Made by a program: the position numbers and the translations under genes. Positions 1-8,111 of a stretch of 64,000 nt of DNA are shown here, in pieces; the first letter of the stretch is position 1; every line of letters starts with the position of its first letter. Under the pieces are notes generated by a model. The model had not been told where the DNA came from. It made no database searches and worked only from the letters and a program-made list of their open reading frames with translations. Source of the DNA: Microbacterium sp. LWH11-1.2 (lineage in GTDB: Bacteria > Actinomycetota > Actinomycetes > Actinomycetales > Microbacteriaceae); assembly GCF_038397745.1 (NCBI RefSeq), contig NZ_CP151636.1:2356001-2420000 (forward strand). Direction: 5' to 3'.

Positions 1-1
1 C

Positions 2-1030
2 TCGCTCATCAGCCCCCGAGGCGCCGTGTTCCTGCTCCTCGTGCTGCTGCTGGTCGCCGTCATGATCCTCAACCCGAGCTTCGCGGAGCCGGGCCAGCTG
101 ATGCGATTCATCCAGCGGGTGGCTCCCATCGCGATCGTCGCGATCGGGCAGTACTTCGTGATCATCGCCGGGGAGTTCGACCTCTCGCAGGGGTCGCTCA
201 TCACCGCGCAGGTGATCGTCGCCGGCAACCTGGTGGGCCAGGACGATTCGCGCACGGTCCCGGTGCTCCTGCTCATGGTGGTCTTCGGCATCGCCGTCGG
301 GCTCGTGAACGGCCTGATCACGACGCTGCTCAAGGTGCCGTCGTTCATCGTGACGCTGGGCATGATGCTCGCGCTCCTCGGCGGGGTCATGTGGTGGACC
401 GGGGGAGCGGCGACCGGGAACCCGGCCGACAGCTTCCGCGAGATCGGCCGCGGCGGGATCCGCGACGTGCCGTTCCTGGAGTTCATCCCGTGGGCTGTGC
501 TGATCCTCATCGCCTGGCTCGCGCTGGGCATCTGGATCACGAAGATGCCCCTCGGCAAGTCCCTCATCGCGGTGGGCGACAACGCCGGCGCGGTCGACTA
601 CGCCGGCGGGCGCCGCGCCTGGGTCACCACACGGGCGTTCGTCATCTCCTCGCTGTCCGCGTCGCTCTCGGCTGTGCTGCTCGTCGGCTACGCCGGTGTG
701 CACCCCTCGGTGGGCCGCGGCTACGAGTTCATCGCCATCACGGCCGTCGTGCTCGGCGGCGTCGTGCTCGGCGGCGGTCGCGGCTGGATCGTCGCCGCCG
801 CGGCCGGGGCGTTCGCGCTCGAAGCGCTCTTCATGCTCCTCAACATCGCGGGGGTCCCGTCGACGCTCCGCGACGCCGTGCAGGGCGTCATCATCATCGC
901 CGCCGTCGCCTACTCCGCCGTCGCCTTCCGCGCCCGGCGCCGGCGCGGCCCACAGGCTTCCCCCGACCTCACGACCGCAGAATCCGTATCAACCAGCACC
1001 ATCCACACAGAGAAGATCAGAGGAGATTAG
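2..1030 (+). CDS. Sugar ABC transporter permease, RbsC type (5' end outside window)
   Basis: Inner-membrane permease of a ribose/xylose-type ABC importer (BPD_transp_2 family). The reading frame is open from base 2, and a GTG at 26 falls inside a hydrophobic segment, so the true start lies upstream. About eight hydrophobic segments are visible, with the family's FDLSQGSL signature (normally FDLSVG) near the start and the VLGGVVLGGGRG loop towards the end. The C-terminal tail is polar and basic. Its stop is 2 bases before the substrate-binding lipoprotein at 1033, so the two are co-transcribed; the ATPase is presumably upstream of the window. The linked epimerase genes suggest a monosaccharide or polyol substrate. 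The exact sugar cannot be read from sequence. Confidence 0.9.
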   Translation, partial: SLISPRGAVFLLLVLLLVAVMILNPSFAEPGQLMRFIQRVAPIAIVAIGQYFVIIAGEFDLSQGSLITAQVIVAGNLVGQDDSRTVPVLLLMVVFGIAVGLVNGLITTLLKVPSFIVTLGMMLALLGGVMWWTGGAATGNPADSFREIGRGGIRDVPFLEFIPWAVLILIAWLALGIWITKMPLGKSLIAVGDNAGAVDYAGGRRAWVTTRAFVISSLSASLSAVLLVGYAGVHPSVGRGYEFIAITAVVLGGVVLGGGRGWIVAAAAGAFALEALFMLLNIAGVPSTLRDAVQGVIIIAAVAYSAVAFRARRRRGPQASPDLTTAESVSTSTIHTEKIRGD

Positions 1031-1032
1031 CA

Positions 1033-2241
1033 ATGCGACGATCAATGAGGATCGCCACCGCAGGGGTGGCTCTCTTCGGACTCATCGCGCTCGCCGGGTG
1101 CACGACCGACCCGTCCGTCGCGCCGGCCGAGTCCGACAGTCCCGAGGAGTCGGCGGAGACGACCGAATGGTTCGATCAGGAGCTGTTCGACAAGCAGAAC
1201 GAGGAGCGAGGTGTCGAGCCGCAGGGGCCGGCCGAGGAGCCGTACCTTCAGCACATCAACGCGGAGATGGTCGACACGGCCGAGTTCGCGAGCGAAGGCG
1301 CCAAGAAGGCCTGTTTCGCGAACGCCTCGATCTCCAACCCGTGGCGTCAGACGGGCTGGATCACCATGAACGAGCAGCTGAAGGCGCTGCAGGCCGACGG
1401 CGCGATCAGCGCGATGGAGACGCGCGACGCGCAGGACTCCGATGACACGCAGATCGCCGACATCGACTACTTCATCGCCGAGGGCAACTGCGATGTGTTC
1501 CTCATCTCGCCGAACAGCACGGCGGCGATGACCCCGGCCGTCGAGCGGGCGTGCGAGACGGGCAAGCCCGTGATCGTGTTCGACCGCGGTGTGAACACCG
1601 ACTGCTACGTGTCGTTCATCCACCCGATCGGCGGCTTCGCCTGGGGCATCGACACGGCCGAGTTCCTGATCGACAACCTCGAGAAGGGCGACAAGGTCGT
1701 GGCGCTTCGCATCCTGCCGGGCGTCGACGTGCTGGAGCACCGCTGGGCCGCTGCCGAGAAGCTCTTCGACGAGGCGGGCATCGAGGCCGTGGACTACTTC
1801 ACGGGCGCTGATCCCGCCGAGATCAAGAGCATCATCTCGGACGAACTGGCCAAGGGCGACGTGCAGGGCATCTGGATGGATGCCGGTGACGGCGCCGTCG
1901 CCGCCATCGAGGCGTTCGAGGACGCCGGAGCGGACTATCCGGTCATGACCGGCGAGGACGAGATGAGCTTCCTCCGCAAGTGGAAGGACACCGGTCTCAC
2001 CGGTCTCGCGCCGGTGTACTCCAACTTCCAGTGGCGCACGCCGCTCCTCGCGGCGCAGAAGATCTTCGCCGGCGAAGAGGTGCCGAAGGAGTGGGTGCTT
2101 CCGCAGAAGCCGATCACGGAGGGCGAGCTCGACCAGTACCTCGAGGCGAACGAGGGCATGCCCGACGGTCACTACGCCAAGTTCGGCGGGGAGAACCTCC
2201 CGGGGTACCCCACCGTGTGGCAGGAACGGCAGATCCCGTAA
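1033..2241 (+). CDS. Sugar ABC transporter substrate-binding lipoprotein (RbsB-like)
   Basis: Extracellular solute-binding lipoprotein, 402 aa, of the Peripla_BP_4 (ribose-binding) type. A basic n-region and hydrophobic core end in the lipobox LAGC with Cys23 as the lipidation site. A Ser/Glu/Pro-rich linker (about residues 25-45) tethers the domain. The body has the alternating fold typical of the family, including segments such as KPVIVFDRG and GIWMDAGDGAVAAIEAF. The protein is longer than RbsB (about 300 aa) because of the linker and extra N-terminal sequence. The start ATG follows AGAGGAG at the proper distance, 2 bases after the permease stop. A large hairpin repeat follows its stop (2257-2329). 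Ligand unknown. Confidence 0.88.
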   Translation: MRRSMRIATAGVALFGLIALAGCTTDPSVAPAESDSPEESAETTEWFDQELFDKQNEERGVEPQGPAEEPYLQHINAEMVDTAEFASEGAKKACFANASISNPWRQTGWITMNEQLKALQADGAISAMETRDAQDSDDTQIADIDYFIAEGNCDVFLISPNSTAAMTPAVERACETGKPVIVFDRGVNTDCYVSFIHPIGGFAWGIDTAEFLIDNLEKGDKVVALRILPGVDVLEHRWAAAEKLFDEAGIEAVDYFTGADPAEIKSIISDELAKGDVQGIWMDAGDGAVAAIEAFEDAGADYPVMTGEDEMSFLRKWKDTGLTGLAPVYSNFQWRTPLLAAQKIFAGEEVPKEWVLPQKPITEGELDQYLEANEGMPDGHYAKFGGENLPGYPTVWQERQIP

Positions 2242-2256
2242 CCTGACGGGACGAGT

Positions 2257-2329
2257 GCGGGCGTTTCGTCTCGCTTCGCTCGCTCAACGACCGAAGCCCG
2301 GTCGTTGAGCGACGAGACGAAACGCCCGC
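2257..2329. terminator. Long imperfect hairpin made from a dispersed repeat; probable terminator or attenuator
   Basis: The outer arms 2257-2273 and 2313-2329 are perfect 17-bp complements (GCGGGCGTTTCGTCTCG type). The inner arms 2281-2293 and 2299-2311 are perfect 13-bp complements (CGCTCAACGACCG type). The loop is AAGCC. The left side carries a 7-base bulge (2274-2280) opposite a single A at 2312. There is no T tract, as usual for GC-rich actinobacteria. It lies between the lipoprotein and the epimerase genes, so it could reduce transcription of the enzymes relative to the transporter. Each arm is a copy of the repeat also found at 16469-16501. Confidence 0.75.
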
Positions 2330-2351
2330 CGGCATGATTCGAAGGAGAAGG

Positions 2352-3206
2352 ATGCCCCGCACGATCGCCGTCAACACGTGGGTGTGGACGTCGCCGCTCA
2401 CGGACGCGACCCTCGAGCCGCTCGCCCGGAAGGCCTCCGGACTCGGCTACGACGCCCTGGAGCTGCCCCTCGAGAACGTGGGGGACTGGGATCCGGTGCG
2501 CGTGCGCGAGACCCTCGACCGATTCGGTCTCGGCGCGATCGTGGTCGGGGCGATGGGACCGGGGCGGTCGCTGATCGCCCGCGTCGGTGATGTGGCCGCC
2601 ACGCAGGACTATCTGCGGGCCTGCATCGCCGCCGCGCGCGAGCTCGGCGCGGATGCCGTCGCCGGCCCGTTCTACGCCCCGACCGGTGTCACCTGGCGCA
2701 TGGACGTCGACGAGCGCACCGCGGTCGTCCGCGAGCTGCGGGAGAACCTCGCACCGATCGCCGCCGAGGCCGCGGCTCTCGGGATCACCCTGGCCGTCGA
2801 GCCCCTCAACCGCTACGAGACGAGCGTGATCAACACGGTCGAGCAGGGGCTCGACGCACTGGCCCCGCTGCTCGGCGCCGGAGTCGGACTCGCTCTGGAC
2901 ACGTACCATCTCAACATCGAGGAGAAGAAGCCCGCAGAGGCGATCCGTGCCGCGGGAGCGGCGATCGCGCACGTGCAGGTGTGCGGCAGCGATCGCGGCG
3001 CCGTCGGCGACGACCACACCGACTGGCCCGAGATCCTGCGGGCGCTGGACGACGCGGGCTACCGGGGTCCGCTGGGACTGGAGAGCTTCACCGGCGAGAA
3101 CGCCACGATCGCCGTCGCCGCGTCGGTGTGGCGCCCGCTCGCGGCGAGCCAGGACGAACTGGCCGCCCGCAGCATCGCGGCACTCCGAGCATTGGAGCAT
3201 TCATGA
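2352..3206 (+). CDS. Sugar epimerase, D-tagatose/D-psicose 3-epimerase-like TIM barrel
   Basis: Cytoplasmic 284-aa AP_endonuc_2 (xylose-isomerase-like) TIM barrel, closest in motifs to ketose 3-epimerases. The family's metal-site signatures are present in order: VEPLNRYET with a Glu ligand, DTYHLNIEE with an Asp ligand, HVQVCGSDRG with a His ligand, and LESF with the last Glu. I chose the ATG at 2352 because AAGGAG sits 5 bases upstream; an in-frame ATG at 2334 has no such site. The stop overlaps the next start (ATGA). Expected reaction: C3 epimerisation of a ketose or a related sugar acid brought in by the adjacent importer. An isomerase acting on another polyol derivative is possible. Confidence 0.8.
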   Translation: MPRTIAVNTWVWTSPLTDATLEPLARKASGLGYDALELPLENVGDWDPVRVRETLDRFGLGAIVVGAMGPGRSLIARVGDVAATQDYLRACIAAARELGADAVAGPFYAPTGVTWRMDVDERTAVVRELRENLAPIAAEAAALGITLAVEPLNRYETSVINTVEQGLDALAPLLGAGVGLALDTYHLNIEEKKPAEAIRAAGAAIAHVQVCGSDRGAVGDDHTDWPEILRALDDAGYRGPLGLESFTGENATIAVAASVWRPLAASQDELAARSIAALRALEHS

Positions 3207-4210
3207 GCACCCACCCCGTCACCCTGTTCACCGGTCAGTGGGCGGATCTGCCGTTCGAGGAGGTCGCCCGTCTCGCGTCCGAGTGGGGCTACGACGGGCT
3301 CGAGGTCGCCGCATCCGGCGACCATCTCGACCTGCGGCGCGCGGACGAGGACGACGCGTACGCGGCTTCCCGTCTCGAGGTCCTCGATCGGCACGGGCTG
3401 AAGATCTTCGCGATCTCGAACCATCTCACCGGTCAGGCGGTGTGCGACGCCCCGATCGACTTCCGGCACAAGGCGATCCTCCGCGACCACGTCTGGGGGG
3501 ACGGTGACGCGGAGGGGGTCCGGCAGCGTGCGGCGGAGGACATGAAGCGCGCGGCGCGTGTGGCCCGCAAGCTCGACATCGACACGGTCGTCGGGTTCAC
3601 CGGTTCGTCGATCTGGCCGTACGTGGCGATGTTCCCGCCGGTGCCGGCATCCGTCATCGAGGGCGGCTTCGAGGACTTCGCGGCCCGCTGGAACCCGATC
3701 CTCGACGTCTTCGACGGCGAGGGCGTGCGTTTCGCGCACGAGGTGCATCCGGGGGAGATCGCGTACGACTACTGGTCGTCGGTGCGGGCGCTCGAGGCGA
3801 TCGATCACCGGAAGGCGTTCGGGTTCAACTGGGATCCCTCGCACATGATGTGGCAGAACATCGACCCGGTCGGGTTCATCGTCGACTTCGCCGACCGCAT
3901 CTACCACGTGGACTGCAAGGACACCCGGATGCGCCCGCACAACGGCCGTGCCGGCGTGCTCGGCTCGCATCTGCCGTGGGGCGATCCCCGCCGCGGGTGG
4001 GATTTCGTCTCGACCGGCCACGGCGACGTGCCCTGGGAGGACTCGTTCCGCGCCCTCGACGCGGTCGGCTACACCGGACCGATCTCGATCGAGTGGGAGG
4101 ACGCGGGGATGGACCGCCTCCACGGCGCCCCCGAGGCACTCGCGTACGTGCGGTCGCTGCTGTGGCCGAAGCCCGAGGCCTCGTTCGACGCCGCCTTCAG
4201 CAACCAGTGA
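3203..4210 (+). CDS. Sugar phosphate isomerase/epimerase family protein
   Basis: 335-aa xylose-isomerase-like TIM barrel, distinct from and longer than the preceding epimerase. Candidate divalent-metal ligands appear in family order: Glu in FAHEVHPGE, Asp in NWDPSHM, His and Asp in YHVDCKD, and Glu in SIEWED. The start ATG overlaps the upstream stop by four bases (ATGA), so translation is coupled. This subgroup occurs in operons for inositol-like and rare-sugar catabolism, and no specific reaction can be assigned. Having two different epimerase/isomerase barrels in one operon suggests two successive steps on the same carbon skeleton. Confidence 0.78.
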   Translation: MSTHPVTLFTGQWADLPFEEVARLASEWGYDGLEVAASGDHLDLRRADEDDAYAASRLEVLDRHGLKIFAISNHLTGQAVCDAPIDFRHKAILRDHVWGDGDAEGVRQRAAEDMKRAARVARKLDIDTVVGFTGSSIWPYVAMFPPVPASVIEGGFEDFAARWNPILDVFDGEGVRFAHEVHPGEIAYDYWSSVRALEAIDHRKAFGFNWDPSHMMWQNIDPVGFIVDFADRIYHVDCKDTRMRPHNGRAGVLGSHLPWGDPRRGWDFVSTGHGDVPWEDSFRALDAVGYTGPISIEWEDAGMDRLHGAPEALAYVRSLLWPKPEASFDAAFSNQ

Positions 4211-4236
4211 CCGCCTCTTCGTCCCACAGGAGCCCC

Positions 4237-4530
4237 ATGTCGATCCAGCACACCGTCGTCTTCCGCCTCGTGCACCCTGCGGGTTCCGCCGAGGAACGCG
4301 AGTTCCTCGCCACGGGTCACGCCGTCCTGACCTCTATCCCGGGGGTTTCGGACTTCACGATCCGCCGCCAGGTCAGCCCGAAGAGCGACCTCGCCCATCA
4401 GTTCTCGATGGTCTTCGCGGATCAGGGCGCCTATGACACGTACAACGCCCACCCTGCGCACACCGCCTTCGTGGCGGAGCGCTGGGTGCCGGAGGTCGAG
4501 GCCTTCCAGGAGTACGACTTCGCCGAGTGA
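4237..4530 (+). CDS. Dabb family (stress-responsive A/B barrel) protein
   Basis: 97-aa single-domain protein of the Dabb ferredoxin-like dimeric barrel family (PF07876). Typical features are the N-terminal HTVVFRL strand, the FTIRRQVSPK segment, and the YNAHPAHTAFV helix start followed by a short C-terminal strand. The start ATG lies 26 bases after the isomerase stop, with ACAGGAG upstream. Dabb proteins often sit in sugar-catabolic operons next to TIM-barrel isomerases and oxidoreductases. Their roles range from small-molecule binding to enzymatic barrels, so its activity here is unknown. Its stop is 12 bases from the stop of the convergent NYN gene. Confidence 0.85.
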   Translation: MSIQHTVVFRLVHPAGSAEEREFLATGHAVLTSIPGVSDFTIRRQVSPKSDLAHQFSMVFADQGAYDTYNAHPAHTAFVAERWVPEVEAFQEYDFAE

Positions 4531-4542
4531 GCGGCGCCGGCT

Positions 4543-5499
4543 CTACTGCTCGCGCAGCTTGACCAGGCGCTCGTGGCCCGTCTCCTCGAGCTCCGCGATG
4601 TCGTCGCGGGACTTGAGGAAGTCGGAGAAAGATCGGTAGCCGAGAGCCTTCTCGCTGAACGACGGATCCATGCGGCGCATGTGCGTCTTGACCGCCGAGC
4701 TGTGCAGCCATTCGTCGGCGTCGGTCTTGTCGTGCCCGAGGCGCAGCGCACGCTCCAGCAGCTGCGTCGCCTCGCCCTGCTCGTCGACCTTGGGCTCCTC
4801 GACCTTGGCCACCGCCGTCTTGGACTTGGCCCTGCGCGGCGCCTTCGCCTTGGGCGCGTCTGCCGGGGCTTCTGCGGCGGGCTCGACGGTCTCCGCGACC
4901 TGCGGGGCGACGGCCGGAGCGGGCTTCGCCGGACGAACGACGCCGGGGAGCGAGTCGTAGGCCTCGAACTCGTCGCAGGCCGCGGCCAGCGACTTGGCGG
5001 TGGAGCCGGCGACGCCGACCCCGATCACGTAGCGTCCGAGCCGCTTGCAGCGCTGTGCGAGCGGCACGTAGTCGCTGTCGCCCGCGACGATCACGACGTG
5101 CGTGAGGTCGGGGAGGCGGAACATGTCCTCGACGGCATCGACCGCGAGACGGATGTCGGCGCCGTTCTTGGCGTATGCCGCCGCCGGGAAGAGCTGCACG
5201 AGGTCGACCGCGCGGGCGACGAGCTGGGAGCGGTACTCGGCGTTGACGGGCGACGACCAGTCGGCGTACGCCCTCGTGAGCACGAGGGTGCCGAAGGAGG
5301 CGGCGTAGTCGATGATCGCGCCGACCTCGATCATGGCCCGGCTGAGCCGCTCGGCGACATCGGGATCGTTCGGGTTCTCGGTGATCCGCTGGCGGTCCTT
5401 GCCATAGGCGTTGCGACCGTGGACGCGGTCGTACCAGGAGATGACGATGTTGTCGAAGTCGAGGTAGACCGCGACGCGGGCGTTCGTGGGCTCAGCCAC
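4543..5499 (-). CDS. NYN domain protein with C-terminal OST-HTH/LOTUS domain
   Basis: 318-aa protein with an N-terminal NYN (LabA-like PIN-fold) putative RNase domain (about residues 8-170). Its acidic residues are visible in VYLDFDNIV, in the NGADIRLAVDAVEDM segment and in VAGDSDYVPL. A Pro/Ala/Lys-rich linker (about 180-240) has KAKAPRRAKSK basic patches. The C-terminal part (about 243-318, EATQLLERALRL to the end) fits an OST-HTH/LOTUS domain, a winged-helix fold that binds RNA, including G-quadruplex RNA in studied cases. The GTG start overlaps the end of the oxidoreductase gene by 8 bases. A combined RNA-binding and RNase role is inferred; the RNA target is unknown. Confidence 0.82.
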   Translation of the reverse strand: MAEPTNARVAVYLDFDNIVISWYDRVHGRNAYGKDRQRITENPNDPDVAERLSRAMIEVGAIIDYAASFGTLVLTRAYADWSSPVNAEYRSQLVARAVDLVQLFPAAAYAKNGADIRLAVDAVEDMFRLPDLTHVVIVAGDSDYVPLAQRCKRLGRYVIGVGVAGSTAKSLAAACDEFEAYDSLPGVVRPAKPAPAVAPQVAETVEPAAEAPADAPKAKAPRRAKSKTAVAKVEEPKVDEQGEATQLLERALRLGHDKTDADEWLHSSAVKTHMRRMDPSFSEKALGYRSFSDFLKSRDDIAELEETGHERLVKLREQ

Positions 5500-6487
5500 G
5501 GTCGGACTCCTCGTGCGGGTAGCGCACGCCGATCTGGGAGCGGATCTCGTCGAGGGTCCCCATGATCGCCACGGTCTCGGAGATCGGGAGCAGATCGCCC
5601 GCGATGTTCCCCTCGGCCACGAGCCGTTCGGCCGCGAGCGCCTCGAACTGCATGCCGCGCCCTTCGATGTCGGAGGCGTACTCCTCGTGGACGGTGCCGT
5701 CCGGCAGCACGACGCGGAACGACGTGGGGGCGTACCAGACGTGGTCGATGTCGATGCGCGCGGCCGTGCCGACGATGCTCGCCGTGTTCGGGCCGGCGGC
5801 GCGGGAGGACGAGAGGGTGGTCGAGATCGCCCCGCCCTCGTGCGTCATGACCGTCGCGACCTCGGCATCCGCCCCGGTTTCGATCAGACGCCCGACGGCG
5901 CGGATGCTGGTGGGCGCCCCGAGGATGTCGTGGACGAACGAGATCGGGTAGATGCCCAGGTCGAGCAGGGCGCCGCCGCCGAGCTCGAGCGCGTTGAGCC
6001 GGTGCGCGGGATCGGAGGGCAGCAGCTGGGTGTGGTCGGCGGTCACGGCCCGGATCTCGCCGAGCGTGCCCTCGGCGATGATCTCGCGGATGCGGATCAT
6101 GTGCGGCAGATACCGCGTCCACATGGCCTCCGTGACGAGCAGCCCCTTCTCGGCGGCCAGCCGCTGCAGGTCCTCGGCCTCGGCGCGATTCAGCGTGAAC
6201 GCCTTCTCGGCGATGACGTGCTTGCCGTGCTCGAGCAGCAGGCGGGCGTTCTCATGGTGCATCGGATGCGGAGTCGAGACGTAGACGATGTCGACATCCG
6301 GGTCCGACGCGAGAGCCTCGTAGGAGGGATGCGCGTGCGGGATGTCGAAGCGGCTCGCGAAGGCGTCGGCCGATTCCTGCGAGCGCGAGCCGACGGCCAC
6401 CAGGTCGAGTCCTGCGGTGCGCAGATCGGATGCGAACGAGGCGGCGATACCGCCGGTTGCGAGGATTCCCCAACGAAGACCAGTCAT
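5492..6487 (-). CDS. Gfo/Idh/MocA family oxidoreductase
   Basis: 331-aa NAD(P)-dependent dehydrogenase. An N-terminal Rossmann domain begins LRWGILATGGIAASFASDL, where GILATGGIA takes the place of the usual GxGxxG. The EKAFTLNRAEAE segment corresponds to the family's conserved EKP/EKA motif, whose Lys is part of the active site. The C-terminal alpha/beta domain includes LLDLGIYPISF and a GTVHEEYASDIEGRGMQFEA substrate loop. I chose the ATG at 6487 because a TACGCT -10 box ends 6 bases upstream, a leaderless layout. Its end overlaps the NYN start, so the two form one operon. Such enzymes oxidise sugars, inositols or trans-dihydrodiols, and the nearby sugar genes favour a carbohydrate substrate. 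Confidence 0.85.
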   Translation of the reverse strand: MTGLRWGILATGGIAASFASDLRTAGLDLVAVGSRSQESADAFASRFDIPHAHPSYEALASDPDVDIVYVSTPHPMHHENARLLLEHGKHVIAEKAFTLNRAEAEDLQRLAAEKGLLVTEAMWTRYLPHMIRIREIIAEGTLGEIRAVTADHTQLLPSDPAHRLNALELGGGALLDLGIYPISFVHDILGAPTSIRAVGRLIETGADAEVATVMTHEGGAISTTLSSSRAAGPNTASIVGTAARIDIDHVWYAPTSFRVVLPDGTVHEEYASDIEGRGMQFEALAAERLVAEGNIAGDLLPISETVAIMGTLDEIRSQIGVRYPHEESDRG

Positions 6488-6493
6488 CGTCTC

Positions 6494-6499
6494 AGCGTA
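6494..6499 (-). promoter_or_regulatory. -10 box, leaderless promoter of the oxidoreductase gene
   Basis: On the minus strand TACGCT ends 6 bases before the ATG at 6487, which puts the predicted transcription start at or next to the start codon. No Shine-Dalgarno site is present. Confidence 0.6.
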
Positions 6500-6580
6500 G
6501 ACGGTGCTGTCGGTGTGACGGACTGTGACATCGCGTGACGCCCGGCATCGACGGCATGGCAGCGGCGCGCTCGCCGAATC

Positions 6581-6586
6581 TACGGT
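6581..6586 (+). promoter_or_regulatory. -10 box, leaderless promoter of the NtaA-like monooxygenase
   Basis: TACGGT ends 7 bases before the ATG at 6594. It is divergent from the oxidoreductase promoter in a 106-base intergenic region. Confidence 0.55.
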
Positions 6587-6593
6587 GGCGATC

Positions 6594-7976
6594 ATGACCG
6601 GACCTCTCATCATCGGCGCCATGGTGCGCACACTCGGCGCGTACCCGTCGGGGTGGCGGCAGCCGGGAGCGCACCGCGACCCGGCGGGCGACGCCGACAT
6701 CCTCCGCCGCATCGCGAGGGAGGGAGAGGATGCCGGCCTCGACTACCTCTTCTTCGGGGACTGGCTGGCGACCGGACCCGACCTGGAGTTCCGCGATCCG
6801 TACCTGCTCGCCCGCATCGATCCGGTCAGCGCGGTGCTGTTCCTCGCCGGCATCACCTCGCGGATCGGGCTCATCGCCACGGTCAACACGACCTACGCCG
6901 ACCCGTACACGACCGCCCGGTCGCTCGCATCGCTCGACGTGCTCTCCGGGGGCCGTGCCGGGATCAATCTCGTGACCGGCGCCGAGCCGCGCGCCGCGGG
7001 CAACCACGGCCGCGACGCGCACGCCGACAACGAGACGCGCTACGACCGCGCCGAGGAGTTCGTCACGGCGCTGCGGCGGCTGTGGGACTCGTGGAGCGAC
7101 GACGCCTGGATCGCGGATGCCGCGCGCGGCGTGCTCATCGACCCCGAGGGTCTTCGGGCCGCCGATCTGGAGGGCGAGCGGGTGCGGGTCACCGGTCCGT
7201 TGAACGTCGCCCGCCCGCCGCAGGGACAGATCCCCATCGTGCACGCCGGCACCTCGCCGCGATCGCGCGCTCTCGCGGCCACGGAGGCCGACCTCGCGCT
7301 CATCGCCGCGCCGAGCCTGGCCGACGCGATCGCCACCCGGGAGGGATTGCGAGCCATCGCCGCGGAGGCGGGACGCTCACCGGAGACGCTGAAGGTGATC
7401 GCCCCCGTGCTCCCGGTCGTCGCCGACACGGATGCCGCGGCGCACCGCATCGTGGAGCGCCTGCTGGCGCTCGTGCCGCTGGCAGAGGGGCATCAGGCCG
7501 CTCGCACGGCTTTCCCGACGAACCGGACCGTCGATGCGCTCGCCGATGCGCTCGGCGTCGCCGCGGACGATCCGCTCCGCGCCGCCGACTTCGACCAGCC
7601 GGTGAGCGTCGATGACGCCGCTCGGCTGGGGGAGCGCGGCGCCGCTCTCGTCGAGAGGGTGTCGCGCATCGCTGGCGTCGGCGTCTCGACCGGAGACCCG
7701 CTCACCTGGCGGCACCTCGTCGCCGCGCACGCCGTGCCCGCCGCCTTCGTGGTGGGCGACGCGCACGCGATCGCCGATCACTTCGAGACCTGGCGCGACG
7801 AGGGCGCGGCCGACGGCTTCAACGTGCTGTCGGCATTCCAGCCGGCGCAGTTCGAGGCGTTCACGCGCCTGGCCGCCCCCGAACTGCGCCGTCGCGGACT
7901 GCTCTCCGACGCCGACGACCGCGCCGGCGCGGCGCTTCGCGATCGCCTGCGTGTGACCTCCCGTGTCGACGCGTGA
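6594..7976 (+). CDS. LLM class flavin-dependent monooxygenase, NtaA/SnaA/DszA family
   Basis: 460-aa bacterial-luciferase-like TIM barrel of the NtaA/SnaA/DszA subgroup, which uses FMNH2 from a separate reductase. Supporting motifs are the early GAYPSGWR segment, YLFFGDWL, TVNTTYADPY, the NLVTGAEPRAAGNHG loop near the flavin phosphate, and HAGTSPRSRALAA. Length matches the subgroup (about 440-460 aa). An earlier in-frame ATG at 6525 is rejected because a TACGGT -10 box sits 7 bases before 6594. It is followed after 135 bases by the ABC/monooxygenase operon on the same strand. The substrate is unknown; characterised relatives oxidise nitrilotriacetate, organosulfur compounds or pristinamycin precursors. 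The FMN reductase at 24365 could supply reduced flavin. Confidence 0.85.
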   Translation: MTGPLIIGAMVRTLGAYPSGWRQPGAHRDPAGDADILRRIAREGEDAGLDYLFFGDWLATGPDLEFRDPYLLARIDPVSAVLFLAGITSRIGLIATVNTTYADPYTTARSLASLDVLSGGRAGINLVTGAEPRAAGNHGRDAHADNETRYDRAEEFVTALRRLWDSWSDDAWIADAARGVLIDPEGLRAADLEGERVRVTGPLNVARPPQGQIPIVHAGTSPRSRALAATEADLALIAAPSLADAIATREGLRAIAAEAGRSPETLKVIAPVLPVVADTDAAAHRIVERLLALVPLAEGHQAARTAFPTNRTVDALADALGVAADDPLRAADFDQPVSVDDAARLGERGAALVERVSRIAGVGVSTGDPLTWRHLVAAHAVPAAFVVGDAHAIADHFETWRDEGAADGFNVLSAFQPAQFEAFTRLAAPELRRRGLLSDADDRAGAALRDRLRVTSRVDA

Positions 7977-7978
7977 CC

Positions 7979-7995
7979 GGACGTTTCGTCTCGCG
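7979..7995 (+). repeat. Partial copy of the GTTTCGTCTCG dispersed repeat
   Basis: Three bases after the monooxygenase stop, ACGTTTCGTCTCGC matches the outer part of the repeat at 2261-2293 and 16469-16501. It then diverges (GACGGTCGG instead of CTCAACGACCG). It forms no convincing hairpin. Confidence 0.55.
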
Positions 7996-8038
7996 ACGGT
8001 CGGTGTCCGGCGCTTCGCCGCGCGGCATCCGTCTTCCC

Positions 8039-8044
8039 TAGCGT
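8039..8044 (+). promoter_or_regulatory. Candidate -10 box of the monooxygenase/ABC operon
   Basis: TAGCGT at 8039-8044 would start transcription near 8051 and leave an untranslated leader of about 60 bases that ends in AGGAGG before the ATG at 8112. No clear -35 hexamer is seen. Unlike most promoters here, this one would not be leaderless. Confidence 0.35.
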
Positions 8045-8111
8045 GATCCTCACCTCGCACCCCTGAATCACCCGCCGCACTCGTGCACCCGAAGCCCAGG
8101 AGGCATCTCCC

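Noticed and set aside
1042-3200. Long minus-strand frames opposite the sugar-binding lipoprotein and epimerase
   Set aside because: Antisense shadow frames, low complexity, no homology-like motifs.
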